Assembly: GCA_038501195.1 (NCBI GenBank)
Contig: JBBPUQ010000005.1
Span: forward strand, 4,712,001-4,776,000
Direction of reading: 5' to 3'
Origin: Nemania diffusa
Lineage: Eukaryota > Ascomycota > Sordariomycetes > Xylariales > Xylariaceae
DNA length: 64,000 nucleotides
Shown: piece by piece, positions 20,864-32,088 of the stretch
Layout: each line of letters starts with the position of its first letter
Position numbering within the stretch: the first letter of the stretch is position 1
The notes under the pieces: model-generated
What the model was told of the DNA's origin: nothing
The model's input: only the letters and a program-made list of their open reading frames with translations
Database searches by the model: none
Translations under genes and position numbers: made by a program

Positions 20864-23800
20864 GGTGGATGTTTAATAAAAGTAACTGCCGATTCAAGTT
20901 GGCCTGCTACACACAGAGTAAGGCGAAAGGAAAGGGTATCTTGAATAGAGGTGCGCGAACTAGCCGGCCGCAAAGAATGGAATCAACAAGAGGGAACAAT
21001 GAAGACAAATGAATCGGTGATATGTGAAGAAATTTGTCAGTGCCGTGTCAAGCTGCCCATTGTGGTGTGTAAGAGGAGTAGTTTGAAGGCAGGTGGAAAT
21101 CGGCGACCAGGTGACTTGTCAACACAAAAGAATTGAAATGAACAGAAAAGGTACGACGGTGACTGCAAGTTTGGCGAGTAGAACGGATAACGGTATACAA
21201 GGAGACGGGGAGGTAGTCAAAGGTCGAGGTAAGTTGATGTACCTTAGGCCCGGCCAGGCTAGGTTAATCAACTATCAAGAAGCCCACAAGTGCCTTTTTG
21301 AATGCGATCCAGTCGGAATGTTTGCGTGGTGGTTGTGCGCCTTCCGGTTGAAAAAAAAAAATGACCAGCACAATGTCACCGTAATCTTTCTTGTATGATG
21401 TCTGTTCCTCGAGTTGTGCGATACCACCTAGTCTATGTTGCACAGGTATCTTCAGTTCTAGGTACCCTCTTCCAATGTTGCTTCCTGCCAGGGACGCGGG
21501 AACAAAAGATGTAGTTCTCTTTTTGTATCACCGCCGCTGTCAATTGGGCCCTGTCTGTCCACGTGCAGAGCGTTTCTGTACTGGGAGCAACAGATTGTTT
21601 CTGTTGCGAGATGGGCCGAATAGGGAGAGCAGCTGTAACGTGACGGGAACAGCAACAACACCAACAGTAGTAGGTAGAGAGTCGGGGTGAGTGAGGAGGC
21701 TGCTGTATAAAAAGGTGCTACGTGACCAGGGTTTGCGTATTCAAATATCCCTTAGGGAGGCTACAACATAATTGTGAGGCAGTATGAATATGAATCAAGG
21801 AATATAAAGGTTGTTGCGTTGTGCACCGGCGAGGAACGACAACAAAGGTCTAGGTTAAAGGAGTGACTGGAGGCACTGGGCAGAAGTGAAAGTGAGGTGA
21901 GGTGAAGTGAAATGGGAAGTGAAGTGAAAGGAGAGAGGTGAAGCTGGAAACAACGCCAACAACGATGCTAACGACACCAAAGGCAGAGGAGACGGAAGAA
22001 AATAGAGAAGAACTCGAAAAGAGTGAGAAGGTATTCCGAGAGAAGGAAGATCTAACATACCCCTGCCTGTCACAAGATATGTACTTGATACTACTCCAGA
22101 TCACTACCTCATGTACCTGCATGAGGTACCTGGTGTACATGATCTTGTCCCCGCTACCTACGCAATATCAAGTAGGCAGGTACGCGTAGTGGTGTAGATA
22201 CTTGCCGTATTTATTCGTACCTACCTACACCAGGTAGTGTTAGCTGACACCTCTTACCTCTACCTACCTTATGTACGGCATTCAAGTTGAAAACACAAGC
22301 AAACTTCCAAGGTTCCTCCCAGCAGTTTGCTAATTATCTCAGGTACTCGGCGGAATAAACCCACTTCTTCTGCACTTACCACTCTGCGATGGCATCTACG
22401 GACTTGTACCTTAAACAAACCGCACTTCATTGTTTGTACCTGCAGTACTTCCTACTGTAGGTGGTGCACGCATACGTATAGTACCGTGCATGCCATATTG
22501 GCAGGAACTCTGTGATGGTGTGTAGTGAAACTAACTGGTGGGAGGGGTGAGGATGCCCAGGGGCCGAGTGGACTGCCTAGACTGGCTAGTCTAATGTAGC
22601 CTTATTTAGCATTTGAAACAGGAAGCTTGCTTATTTCTAGCTTAGCCTGTAGTTCCAGCTCCCAGTATTTTCGCAGTAACGCCACAAGCGAGCAGCTTGG
22701 TATATACATTAGGTACTTACGTACCACTTAAGATCTTGGCAATGCTCTTTTTATCTATCAAACTACCTAGGTATGGAACACACTATTCAATCGATTGTAT
22801 TTAGAGCTCAGCTAATAATGTACCTAGATACCTGGGCGTAACATTGGCATAGTTTGTATCTCGATGTTCAAAGTATTAATTCTATCCCTACTCCCATACA
22901 GCAGGTAGGTACCTGGTAATAGTAATTGTGGCTTCATGTGCATTGGCCAATCAGCTTGTCAAGATGTACAAGTCTTGAAAATCCCCCACCAACCTTTTAT
23001 TCATCCTACGTACCTTGGCACGCGTATCTAGGTACCCTACGTATGTATGTAGGTACTTACGCATAATAGGTAGGTATGTGCAACATAGAGTAGACGGCAA
23101 GGTACCAGAGGAGGGATCAGCACAAGGATAATGGACCCTTGCACAAGGTTGGATTTCAGCTCAAGACCCCAATTAATTGCTTGATTGCCTACCTCTACTC
23201 TGTACCTCTTAACTTATGTAGGTATTACTGCCCTCTGTGGAGAATCACACATTGACAAAATATGGGAACAGAGAGACACAGGTAAAATTTCTTCTAACCT
23301 ACCTATTTATTATCATTGATTCTTGCAGTTTTGATCTGATATCAATATTGGACCTTAGCATAAACCGTACCCCTCTCACCGCCACGATAAAAGTGGCGCA
23401 CATTGGGGTCTACGCAAGTAGTTATTGGTGGGACACGTAATAATTTGGAATGGAACGCTGCCAGGAGTTCTACGCTCCCGCGCGCATGTAGTACCAGTCA
23501 TATCCAAGATATATTGAATTGAATAGGCATAGCCCATTGCCATCTGCCGTGGTAGTGATCGCCATTAGTCGCCATTACTTAGAGGAGAGGATTAGGTAGG
23601 GACTGGCTAGTTTGGCGCCCGACGTCATTGTTAGCTTCAACGTACAGGTGGTCTGTCTCGGGTGATCTACCACTGGTGTGTAGTAAACCGAACCAATGAA
23701 CAACCCGAGGGCTACATGAAAACTGCCTGGTACGTACTAGAAGAACATGCAATAAGCTGGGATAATTCCATACCCTTTATCCCTTCGTTATGCAACTGCT

Positions 23801-25239
23801 GTTATTTTCTCCCTTGCATCTACAGCCGAAGCTCTATTCAACTGTGATTTGGTAAAATCTTAATTTGATCTGGGGGAGTCCACCACTGTATGTAGGCATG
23901 TACAATTACGCCGTGCCGTAAAAAGTCCAGTACTGGTGCAGTTTTGGGGTAGAAGTAGACAGGGCAGACAGGACTATAAGCGGGTCAACTACCGGATTAG
24001 GCATTTCTCGCGGTTTCAAGTATCAGCCAACCAGCCAATGTGATCTCAAGCTAGGTATTAGGGTTCAGGCCCCCCCTGCTGCCACCCTAAGTAACCCGGG
24101 ATCGCGGGTCTACTTTCAACGTCTTTTTTCGGCTAGGTTGGCTATTTTGAGGCCTGGTCGTCGACAAACACGTTTCACGTCAATTATTGACCAGGTAATC
24201 TGTGTCACCCCTCAACTAAATTACGTGTACTTGTACTGATCCTGCGGCGGCATCGCATCTTGCATAATCAATCCTCCGCATCAGTTTTACGCATTTCCTA
24301 TTCTGCCACTTGGTGCTCCGTTGCTCTGGCTATCTAGAAGTAGCCTCCAGTTTGGGGGCCCCGTACTGGAGGCTAAGCGGTCCGGTTCATATTCAACCTT
24401 CCATTCATTCTCTTATACACATAGAGTGGCATTCATTTACTAGGCAAACACTATGGTTTAAGATATATAAAGACCCGACATTATTCCTAGCTCGTATGGC
24501 CCACATGGTTCATTTCTGATGTTCCCCCCAGGTTGACATTTAGAGGTATGTGGGCTGGGCCAGGCACATGGCCTTTGCCATTCGCAGGCGGGCTATCACC
24601 TATCATCTAACGAGATCAGTAAGAATCCAATCGACTATGTGGCAATTGGACGATGTGATTGCAGCGTTGATAATAATATCGATCACGACATGAAATTAGT
24701 GATAAGTGCGGTATCATCCATCCAACATCCCACGAGAGATGTGCTGCGCCGCGCCAAGTCGCTCCTCAATTCCACCCCAGCAGATCATCCAATATTCAGG
24801 GTTCACTATGGGAGTTCGGATATCGAAACCGATCACACCGCATTGTTGCCCAAATCCTACCAGCACATGCTCAGCTTTGGCGCAGACTCGACTGGGCAGC
24901 CCTTCTCGGGGGCTGATACCGAATTTTCTCCACCTACGTTACATCCAGCCCGTTGCAAGTAAATTGCTCAGCCAGCGGTCGCCATCATTACTGATCCAAG
25001 TCCCCCATTCTGATAATATTCACTGCTCACCTGCCGCTATAGAAGTCACATCAATGTGCTACTATAATGGCGAGGCATCTTCCTAGGCATTGGCGTCGAG
25101 AGAGAGCGAGAGATGCCTTGACAGCTTGTAGACATTAGCGGGCATCCACTCGTGTGGTCGTAAGCAAATATTGTTACGATAGTATCGCTAAGCTGAGTTC
25201 ACATCTCCTTTTCCCACTCTAATTTGTAGAGATTTGCGC
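20864..25239. other. 4.4-kb gene-free region
   Basis: I see no gene between the start of the CFEM gene and the 3' end of the dehydrogenase. The first few hundred bp should be the CFEM promoter. The stretch holds purine-rich GAAGTGAAGTGAAAG repeats near 21880-21940, AGGTACCT-type motifs (22100-23240), overlapping palindromes at 22106-22142 and a strong hairpin at 24341-24375. The frames at 24639-24962 and 24706-25086 overlap each other in different frames and show no family signal. Confidence 0.5.
24341..24375. repeat. perfect 11-bp inverted repeat with GC-rich loop
   Basis: TAGCCTCCAGT (24341-24351) and ACTGGAGGCTA (24365-24375) are exact reverse complements around a 13-nt loop that contains GGGGCCCC. 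It is a strong potential hairpin in gene-free DNA. Confidence 0.85.
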
Positions 25240-26991
25240 TCAATATCTTGTCAATGGAGGACTACCTGCACAGGCTGGCAGGGAGAATTTTGTCTCAACA
25301 AAGACCTTCTGCATACTATCCTCCCGCTTCTCGAACTTGTAGTAGACCTTGTCTAGATCTTCCATCCGAACTCGATGTGAGATCATCTGCAGGGGATCAA
25401 GGTCACCCTTTTGGATCTGCTGCAGAAGTTCCTCCCAGTACTTGTGCACAGGGGCTTGACCGTTCCCAATTAGGCGGATGCCCCTTTCCATCAGAGATCC
25501 GATATTGAAGTGATTTGTCTGCAACGTGATTAGTCCGAAAAGGTCGCACTCTAAGTGCTCCGTGAAACTACAGGGGTTGACTCACGTATCCGACGTACAC
25601 GCCCGTAATTCCGCATCGCCCGAAGCTCCTTACGCCCTCGATCATCTCATTGACGATCTCGCTTGTGTCGGTCTCGGCGCCGAGCATCATCTCTAGCCAG
25701 TGCACCCAGCCCTTCGCATATTCTCCAGCCACGCACTGCAGGGATGTCAGAGAATATTACTTAGCGATGTAAGACAACTTGCGCTACGGAAAAAAAGCCC
25801 ATGCCGAAACTCACCTCAATCGCCGCATCGGGTCCACGCCCACCGCACAGTTCCTTGAGCTTCGAAACCACAGTCTCCTTGTTCGTGACACCAAACGAGA
25901 GCGTCTTGAAGTCGACGAGCTCCAGCTTACCGGCGTGCTCAGTCGGCCAGCGCTCCCGGACGAAAGATAGGCGGGGCTCCGTGTCGACGAAGATGATCTT
26001 GGAGGCGCCGGCGCAGGCGGCGAAGACGCCGGCCATCTGCCCGATGGGCCCGGCGCCGAACACGGCGACCTGGTCCCCTTTATACACGGCCGTGTCGTGC
26101 ACGGCGTTGTAGCTCGTCGCTAGCACATCGCTGAGGTACAGCGCCTTCTCATCCGGCACGCCGGCGGGGATCGCGAGCAGGTTCACGTCGCCGAGGGGCA
26201 CGCGCACGTACTCGGCTTGGCCGCCCGCGAAGCCGCCTGTGAAGTGGCTGTAGCCGAACATGCCTGCCGTCTGGCCGCCGTACACTTGCGCATCTAGTGT
26301 CAGTGGTTTCTTTCTGGACAAAAGCGAAAGAGGTGTCTGGGCATCTCTAGACTTCGACTGCTAGCCCGCTAGGAATTCGATCTTTACGATCATGATAGTG
26401 TAAAGAGATGGGGGGTCTCTAATTAGGGCTTACTTACTGGCGCGCTGCGTCGAGTTCGCGTTCGTCTTCTCGCATTGCGAGGATAGCTTCTGCTTGCAGA
26501 AGAAGCAGTCCCCGCACGCGATCTGGAACGAGGCCACGTATCGCTTGCCCTTCTCTACCTTTTTCACGGCAGCGCCGACCTCGTCGACTATGCCGCAGAA
26601 CTCATGGCCGAGGATGTCGCCCTTGTTGAGCTGCACGATAGTTCCTACATATTAGATTAGCGCGACGACAGGTCATAGATATACACGGGGAATAAGAGGA
26701 TCGCGAGAGTTAAAAGCCGTGGGAACATGTAATATGCTGACCGTGGAGTAAGTGCAGGTCGCTCCCGCAGACGGTGCTGCCGGTCACCTTCAGGATCACG
26801 TCGGTCGGCTCGAGGATCTTGGGCCGCGGCACGTCGAGCACTTGGACTGAGTTCTTCCCCATCCAACACAGCGCTTTCATGGATTCCCCGTCGCCTTCGC
26901 CGCTGTACGTGCTCACGTCCTGGGCTGTCACGGCGCTGTCGTCGTGACCTATAGCCCTTTCGACTAGGCTTGCTGCTTGTGATACCGACAT
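25240..26991 (-). CDS. zinc-dependent medium-chain alcohol dehydrogenase
   Basis: Five exons, 26991-26742, 26644-26438, 26293-25815, 25735-25586 and 25518-25240, with introns of 97, 144, 79, 67 nt, give 454 residues. Catalytic-zinc residues are C75 (GSTVCGSDLH) and H97-E98 (ILGHE). Structural-zinc cysteines are C127, C130, C133 and C141 in CGDCFFCKQKLSSQC. The nucleotide-binding glycine motif VFGAGPIGQMA follows. Motifs such as MFGYSHFTGGFAGGQAEYVR place it with fungal and bacterial zinc ADHs often annotated as glutathione-independent formaldehyde dehydrogenase-like. It oxidises an unknown alcohol or aldehyde with NAD(P). The conserved domain begins at MKALCWMG (Met38), so residues 1-37 are an extension and Met38 is an alternative start. 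The first intron's donor, GTCAGC, is weak. Confidence 0.87.
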
Positions 26992-28140
26992 CTCGTAATA
27001 TGGATTGAGTATTGAGTAGGTATAAATAAGTTTCAGTGTCGGACTATTAGCGCATTAGTCGGGTACTGTTTCCGTGTGTCACGACAATTTCCAGCTGTGT
27101 CGCGATGTACTTTCATTGATGTATACTACCAGTCGGGCGCAGAGTAAATCATGCGGCCTTCATCCTATATATATTGTATCAATATGCACATATGAAAAGA
27201 ACAAGCCCACTTCTCACAATGTCCACCTCATGTTCATGATATTACTGGCTCATGAGGAATTGATACTACAATCTCGATGACCTACACCTCTTTGATTGTC
27301 GAATACTATCCACTGATACTACGGTTTGGATTGGTATGACGTTTACAATTTCAGGCTAGAGGTCGAGGGTAATGTTGCGTTTTACGTCATGACTTTTGTG
27401 GGGGTGCAATTCGCCTCCGCGAGCCGATGATCGACTGATGTAGGATTCTTGGGATACTAATTGAAGAGTTTCTTTTCTCGGTGGTTTTTTTTAAACAAAA
27501 AAATGGGGGAAGTAAGTACTGCTTCAAGTGTTAAGTATATTATTTCGTAAACATGTGCATTTATTCAAAATCTCATTATGTTCTTCGCTGGACCTGTTGG
27601 CATCGTCTCTGCGTGATTGGAAAAGATGGTTGAGCATTTCCAGGACACCATTCAAACCAACACCTAGAAATTCTTATAAAAAAGCACTACACTAATCGAA
27701 AGAAAAAGAATTATGGGTTTATGACAACGATTGCAATAGAACGTATCCTATATAAGAGCAACATAGTGCCTCAACAGTAATTTAATAGTATGATGATTTC
27801 GTCTAGATACTATGCTTTATAGATTTTATATAACTTTTGATATCTTAAAACCATTAGCTTTTTTTAATAAAAGCAACATGCCTCCTAGTCGTACAGTTCT
27901 ACTGTATCGTTCGTTTCCTTTTGTTGCCTCCCAAGTGACAGGTCACCTCCTGTTGGTTTGTAACACGCTGACGTGTAGAATTCTATGTGGTCTCAAACTT
28001 CTTGACGTTCCCGATCTCGTGTGCAAGTTAGCCGTAATCGATATCGATTAATAGATTAAAATCCCCTAGTTCTCATTTTTCCAATCTTCTATTATCGCCA
28101 TGGAAGTTGCTGGCTTAGCCTTAAGATCATTAAGCTTAAT
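26992..28140. other. intergenic upstream of the dehydrogenase
   Basis: About 1.1 kb that includes the dehydrogenase promoter. Composition becomes steadily more AT-rich toward the TIR element. I see no coding unit; the frame at 27812-28051 has no family signal. Confidence 0.5.
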
Positions 28141-28151
28141 AATGACAAATA

Positions 28152-28193
28152 AGATAACTACCCCTTTTACAGGCCACACCCTTACAGGCTACC
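28152..28193 (+). repeat. left terminal inverted repeat
   Basis: AGATAACTACCCC, then a segment containing GGCCACACCCTTACAGGC. It pairs with 30035-29994 read on the minus strand. Confidence 0.8.
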
Positions 28194-29993
28194 TCAACTA
28201 CCCCAAAACGCTTATATAATTTCTTTTTAACACTTTTTAATTGCTTTTTTAATTTTTTATTAATTATCTTTTTTTTATATTTATTTTAATTTTTTTTTTA
28301 TTTTATTTATTTATATTAGCTATAAAGTAAAAAATTGTTATATATATAGCAATTTATAATATTAAACTTAAAATATTAATTTATATAGCTTTTAAAAAAT
28401 AAAAAGTTTTATGATTTTTTATATAATATTGTTTTATTAATGTTTTTATTAAAAAATAACTTAATAAAAATTTATAAGTTTTATTTTTATTTTTTAAAAC
28501 TAAATTAATTTTTTAAATAATTAATTAAGTTAAATTAAGTTATATATTTAGTTTTTTTAAATTTAAAGCAATAATTTAATAAATATTTAATAGTTTAAAT
28601 TTTTTTTATTATTTTAAATTTAGTTAATATATTAAATTTTTAATTTAAAATAACTTTATAAAAATTTTTAAAACTAATATAATTAATTATAATAAAATTA
28701 ATAAAGTAATAATAGTTAATATTTTTTTTTTCTTTAATTAATTAAAAGTTTTAAAATTAATTAAAATATTAGTTTTAATTATTAAGTTATAACTAATAAA
28801 ATTATTAAAAAAACTTTTAAAAAAAATATTAATTAAAATAAATAAATTATTACTTTTAAATATATTTTAATTAATAATAAAATATTTTTACTATTTATAA
28901 TTTTTAAAAATATTTATATATAAAATTAATAGTTTTTTTATTAAAATATAAGTTTATAAAATAATTAGCAGTTTTATTTAAGTTTTAAAAAATAAATCAG
29001 TAATTTTATAGTTTTAACTTAAATCGAAAAAATATTTATTTTATATATAAAAATTTGTTATAACAATTAATAAATAGTTTTAATATATAATAATTATAAT
29101 TTATATATTAACAATAAGTTTTTTTAATTTTATATAACTAATAAAATATAGTTTGTTTTTTATAAGTTTTATTATAGTTATATTATATAAGTTTTAAATA
29201 TTAAAATATTTAATTTGTTGAAAAAAAAGCTAAAAATATTAATTAAAAAGATTTTTAATATTTTTTTAAAAAAAAAACTTTTAAAATAAAAAATTTTAAA
29301 AATTTATAAATTAATTAAAATAAAAATAATAAATACTAAAATAATTAAAAATATTTAAAAAATAGTTAAAATTTATTTAAAAAATTATTTAAAACTATTA
29401 TTTTTAAAATATATTATATTAAAAAAAAAAAGTAAATTTAAAGTTAAAAAGTTTATTTTTTAAATTTTTAAATAATTTTAAATTTTAAATTTTTTTAAAA
29501 AAGTTTATTTTATAAATTTTAAAATATTTTTTATAAGTTAAAATTTTCAAAATATTAACTAAAATTAAAAATTAAAAACTTTAAAACAATTAATTTATTA
29601 TAAAAATTATTTTTTAAAAAAGTTTTAAAAGCTTTAAATAAATAAACTAATAATATTATTAATTTATAATTAAAAATCAATTTTTTAAAAACTAAAATTA
29701 TTAAATTTACTATTATATATTATTAAATAGTTAAATTTATATTAAAATTGCGATTTATATAAATAGCTAATATTTAAAAAATTAAAAAAAAGTTTAAGTT
29801 AAAAATAATTTATAAAAACGAAATCATTAATTATAATATTTTTAAAAAACTTAATGCTATAAAAAAAAGTCTAATTAAAAATATTAATAAAAAAAAAAAC
29901 TGTATAACAATTGAAAATATTAATTAAAATTATATTATATAGATTATTAACTATTTTAGAGGCTTTAGATTGAAAAGGGTGGTTTTAGGGCTA

Positions 29994-30035
29994 GGTGGCC
30001 CGCGAGGGTGTGGCCCGTGAGGGGGGTAGTTATCT
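29994..30035 (-). repeat. right terminal inverted repeat
   Basis: The minus-strand reading begins AGATAACTACCCC and continues through GGGCCACACCCTCGCGGGC. It retains more C/G than the left copy, which shows the mutation is unequal between the ends. Confidence 0.8.
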
Positions 30036-30037
30036 TA

Positions 30038-31280
30038 TGCGGTCTTTCGGATCCATTATAAAAGACACAAACAGGAGCGAAAATGTTATTCTTCTGATGG
30101 GACTTTGCTTAGAGAGAGCAAAGTTCGAAACCAATGTCCAAATGCTTTCTCGGGTTGACCCTACTGACAGCCGGCCTACGCTATGCATAGAACCGCACAC
30201 CCTCTGATGGAAATTTTGGCCGAATGCCTCAGTACATTGGATCACCACAGAAAACTGCCCAGCCGCAAGAGTCTTAACATCAAGCTAACACCAGTAGGAA
30301 CAGAAGAACTTCAAGTGATGGTGATGAAAATTTCTGTTCTAAACGACTATCTCCTTAAGGTGGTGCAAAGCGACCAAGAGCTGGATTTGGAGCAAAACGA
30401 CCAAATCGCAATTTTCAATAGGACACAGCACACCTCCCAGCGCCGGTCTCATCTCGAAACGCATCGAAACAAACCCTAAAGAGGCTCCAGTGCAAGAGTA
30501 TACCACCACATATACACGACTAGAACACCCAAGCGGCGAGCTGCTTGAACGACTTGTCAAGTTCTGCACTGAACTTTTGACGCTTTTTTCTAATGAACAG
30601 CCGGAGTGCGTCGATGCCTCGAACCAGTTTCGCCTTTGGGGGCTGGCGGTTAAATCAGAATATCTCTATAAAGCCTTGGACCATGATATGATTGGCTCGA
30701 CGAACATCCAGTGGCAGGATCTGATTGACTTGCTTTTTCGTTCGATTATACGCATCTGTAAAGTCTTAGGTAGGCCCCCGCCCCTATAGTTCTCTGTAGC
30801 CGCATGAGCTTATGTGATGATACCGACAGCGTGGTGGGCGCACGCCGTCAAAGGTTCAGAAATGATGCCGGAAGAGTGGTCTCCCGTGCTCGCGAAATGC
30901 ACCTCCACTATAGAAAGGATTCATGTCGAAGTCCCGTCCCTCCCGTAGGTTGGAATGGAAGATTTTTCGAAGGCATCAAGAAATACGGCAGGGTCGACCA
31001 AGGCTGCTCTGAGAACCGTAAATTTATGCATTAGCACCTTAAGTGAACTTTTCGCACCGTGGTTGATGTCTGTCTTTCGCTAATAAAATCACCAGTGGAG
31101 TTCCCTACCACGCTGAAAAGCAGATCAGACTTAGATCCGATTCAGAAGGATATCGATGAGAGAATGAAAGGTTTTGAGGCATCCGTCCAGTCTCTCGTCA
31201 ATTTAGAGCGCCAGCTAGACTCTATAGACCCCCCCACCACCGCATCGAGAGATCACCAGAGACCGAGTCATCATTAACGT
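30038..31280 (+). pseudogene. broken gene, possible HeLo/STAND-type N-terminal region
   Basis: Protein-like sequence runs through different frames. It starts with IIKDTNRSENVILLMGLCLE (about 30052-30111) and continues to about 30200. A frame change leads into LMEILAECLSTLDHHRKL (from about 30206), and another, near 30420, into ELLERLVKFCTELLTLFSNE (from about 30538) and NQFRLWGLAVKSEYLYKAL. After 30780 a third frame carries MMPEEWSPVLAKC and an in-frame TAG at about 30946-30948, with coding-like sequence on both sides; CAG to TAG by C-to-T change would explain it. The helical, Trp/Leu-rich character recalls N-terminal domains of fungal HeLo or NLR-like (STAND) proteins, but I cannot assign it firmly. 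It abuts the RIP-degraded transposon. Unrecognised introns could explain some of the breaks. Confidence 0.5.
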
Positions 31281-32088
31281 CACTAGTGCATTGGTCGTCG
31301 ATCAGGAAACCGACCCAGCATTAGTATGATGAAATTGTACCAATGTGCTAGTCCCAAAAAATATCGTGGGAAGGACAGTTTCTGGTTAATTACAGCGTGT
31401 TTTTATTCAACTCGTTGAAAATCCCTCTCTTCAACAATCAAGATGACGAGGCTCTTAACTAACAGAAATTAGTGAGCAACCTAGACCTACTCCACAATAG
31501 TATAGAGCTTGATGCCGGGTAGATTCAACGAGAGTATATTTCAATATGTTTGTATTTCCGAATTGAATGATGAAAATGCGGATGGTCAAGTAGCTATTTT
31601 AGGTACAGTACAGATCAAGGGGCACGAAGGGACGCCAAGGGCCTGTTCACGTATAGTAGTTTATACCATTTTAATATTAATCAGAAGGCAATATTTTTAC
31701 CGGCTTGTGCTTCTCGCATTCTATCCTTGCAAAATATTTTTCATATATATTAACACTCCTTGTCCTCCTGACCAAGAAGCTAGGACTCTTGTTTACTACC
31801 ATAATAGTCAAACCCTGGTCTCTTCAGTAAGCCACATTCACACGCCGCCTTAAGCGAGGCCAGATAGCGTTGCATCGTTGGGTTTTGGTCTGAGCCAATC
31901 AACATGATTGCAACAATGGTTGTGATTTGATACGCATACCTACCTAATAATTATAAAAAGTATCAGTATTCGTCAAAACCCAGCAGACACATCTTAACCT
32001 CCCACATAGTTACTGAACATCTATACAAAGTTTTCTCCTTATTTCTTTCCTCTATTAGTATTGCTAGTTACTTCTACACTGATCTCCC
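31281..32088. other. intergenic upstream of the Clr5/ankyrin gene
   Basis: About 800 bp with probable promoter sequence for the next gene. The frame at 31509-31853 has no recognisable family and its end is very hydrophobic; I treat it as non-coding. Confidence 0.45.

Larger units (their letters stand above)
28152..30035. mobile_element. RIP-degraded TIR DNA transposon, probably Tc1/mariner-like
   Basis: The two edges of an AT-saturated block are inverted copies. The left edge starts AGATAACTACCCC at 28152. The right edge, read on the minus strand from 30035, starts with the same 13 bases. Similarity continues for about 42 bp (to about 28193 and from about 29994), and every difference in that span is C/T or G/A. 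TA lies directly outside both ends (28150-28151 and 30036-30037), as a Tc1/mariner-type target duplication would. The 1.8-kb interior is nearly pure A/T with no open frame, consistent with RIP of a transposase gene. The superfamily call rests only on the TA and the length. A non-autonomous element is the alternative. Confidence 0.72.

Noticed and set aside
24639..25086. Two overlapping frames upstream of the dehydrogenase 3' end
   Set aside because: They compete in different frames, have no motif and lack splice-consistent partners.
31509..31853. 114-codon plus-strand frame before the Clr5/ankyrin gene
   Set aside because: No recognisable domain; the hydrophobic second half derives from AT-rich DNA.
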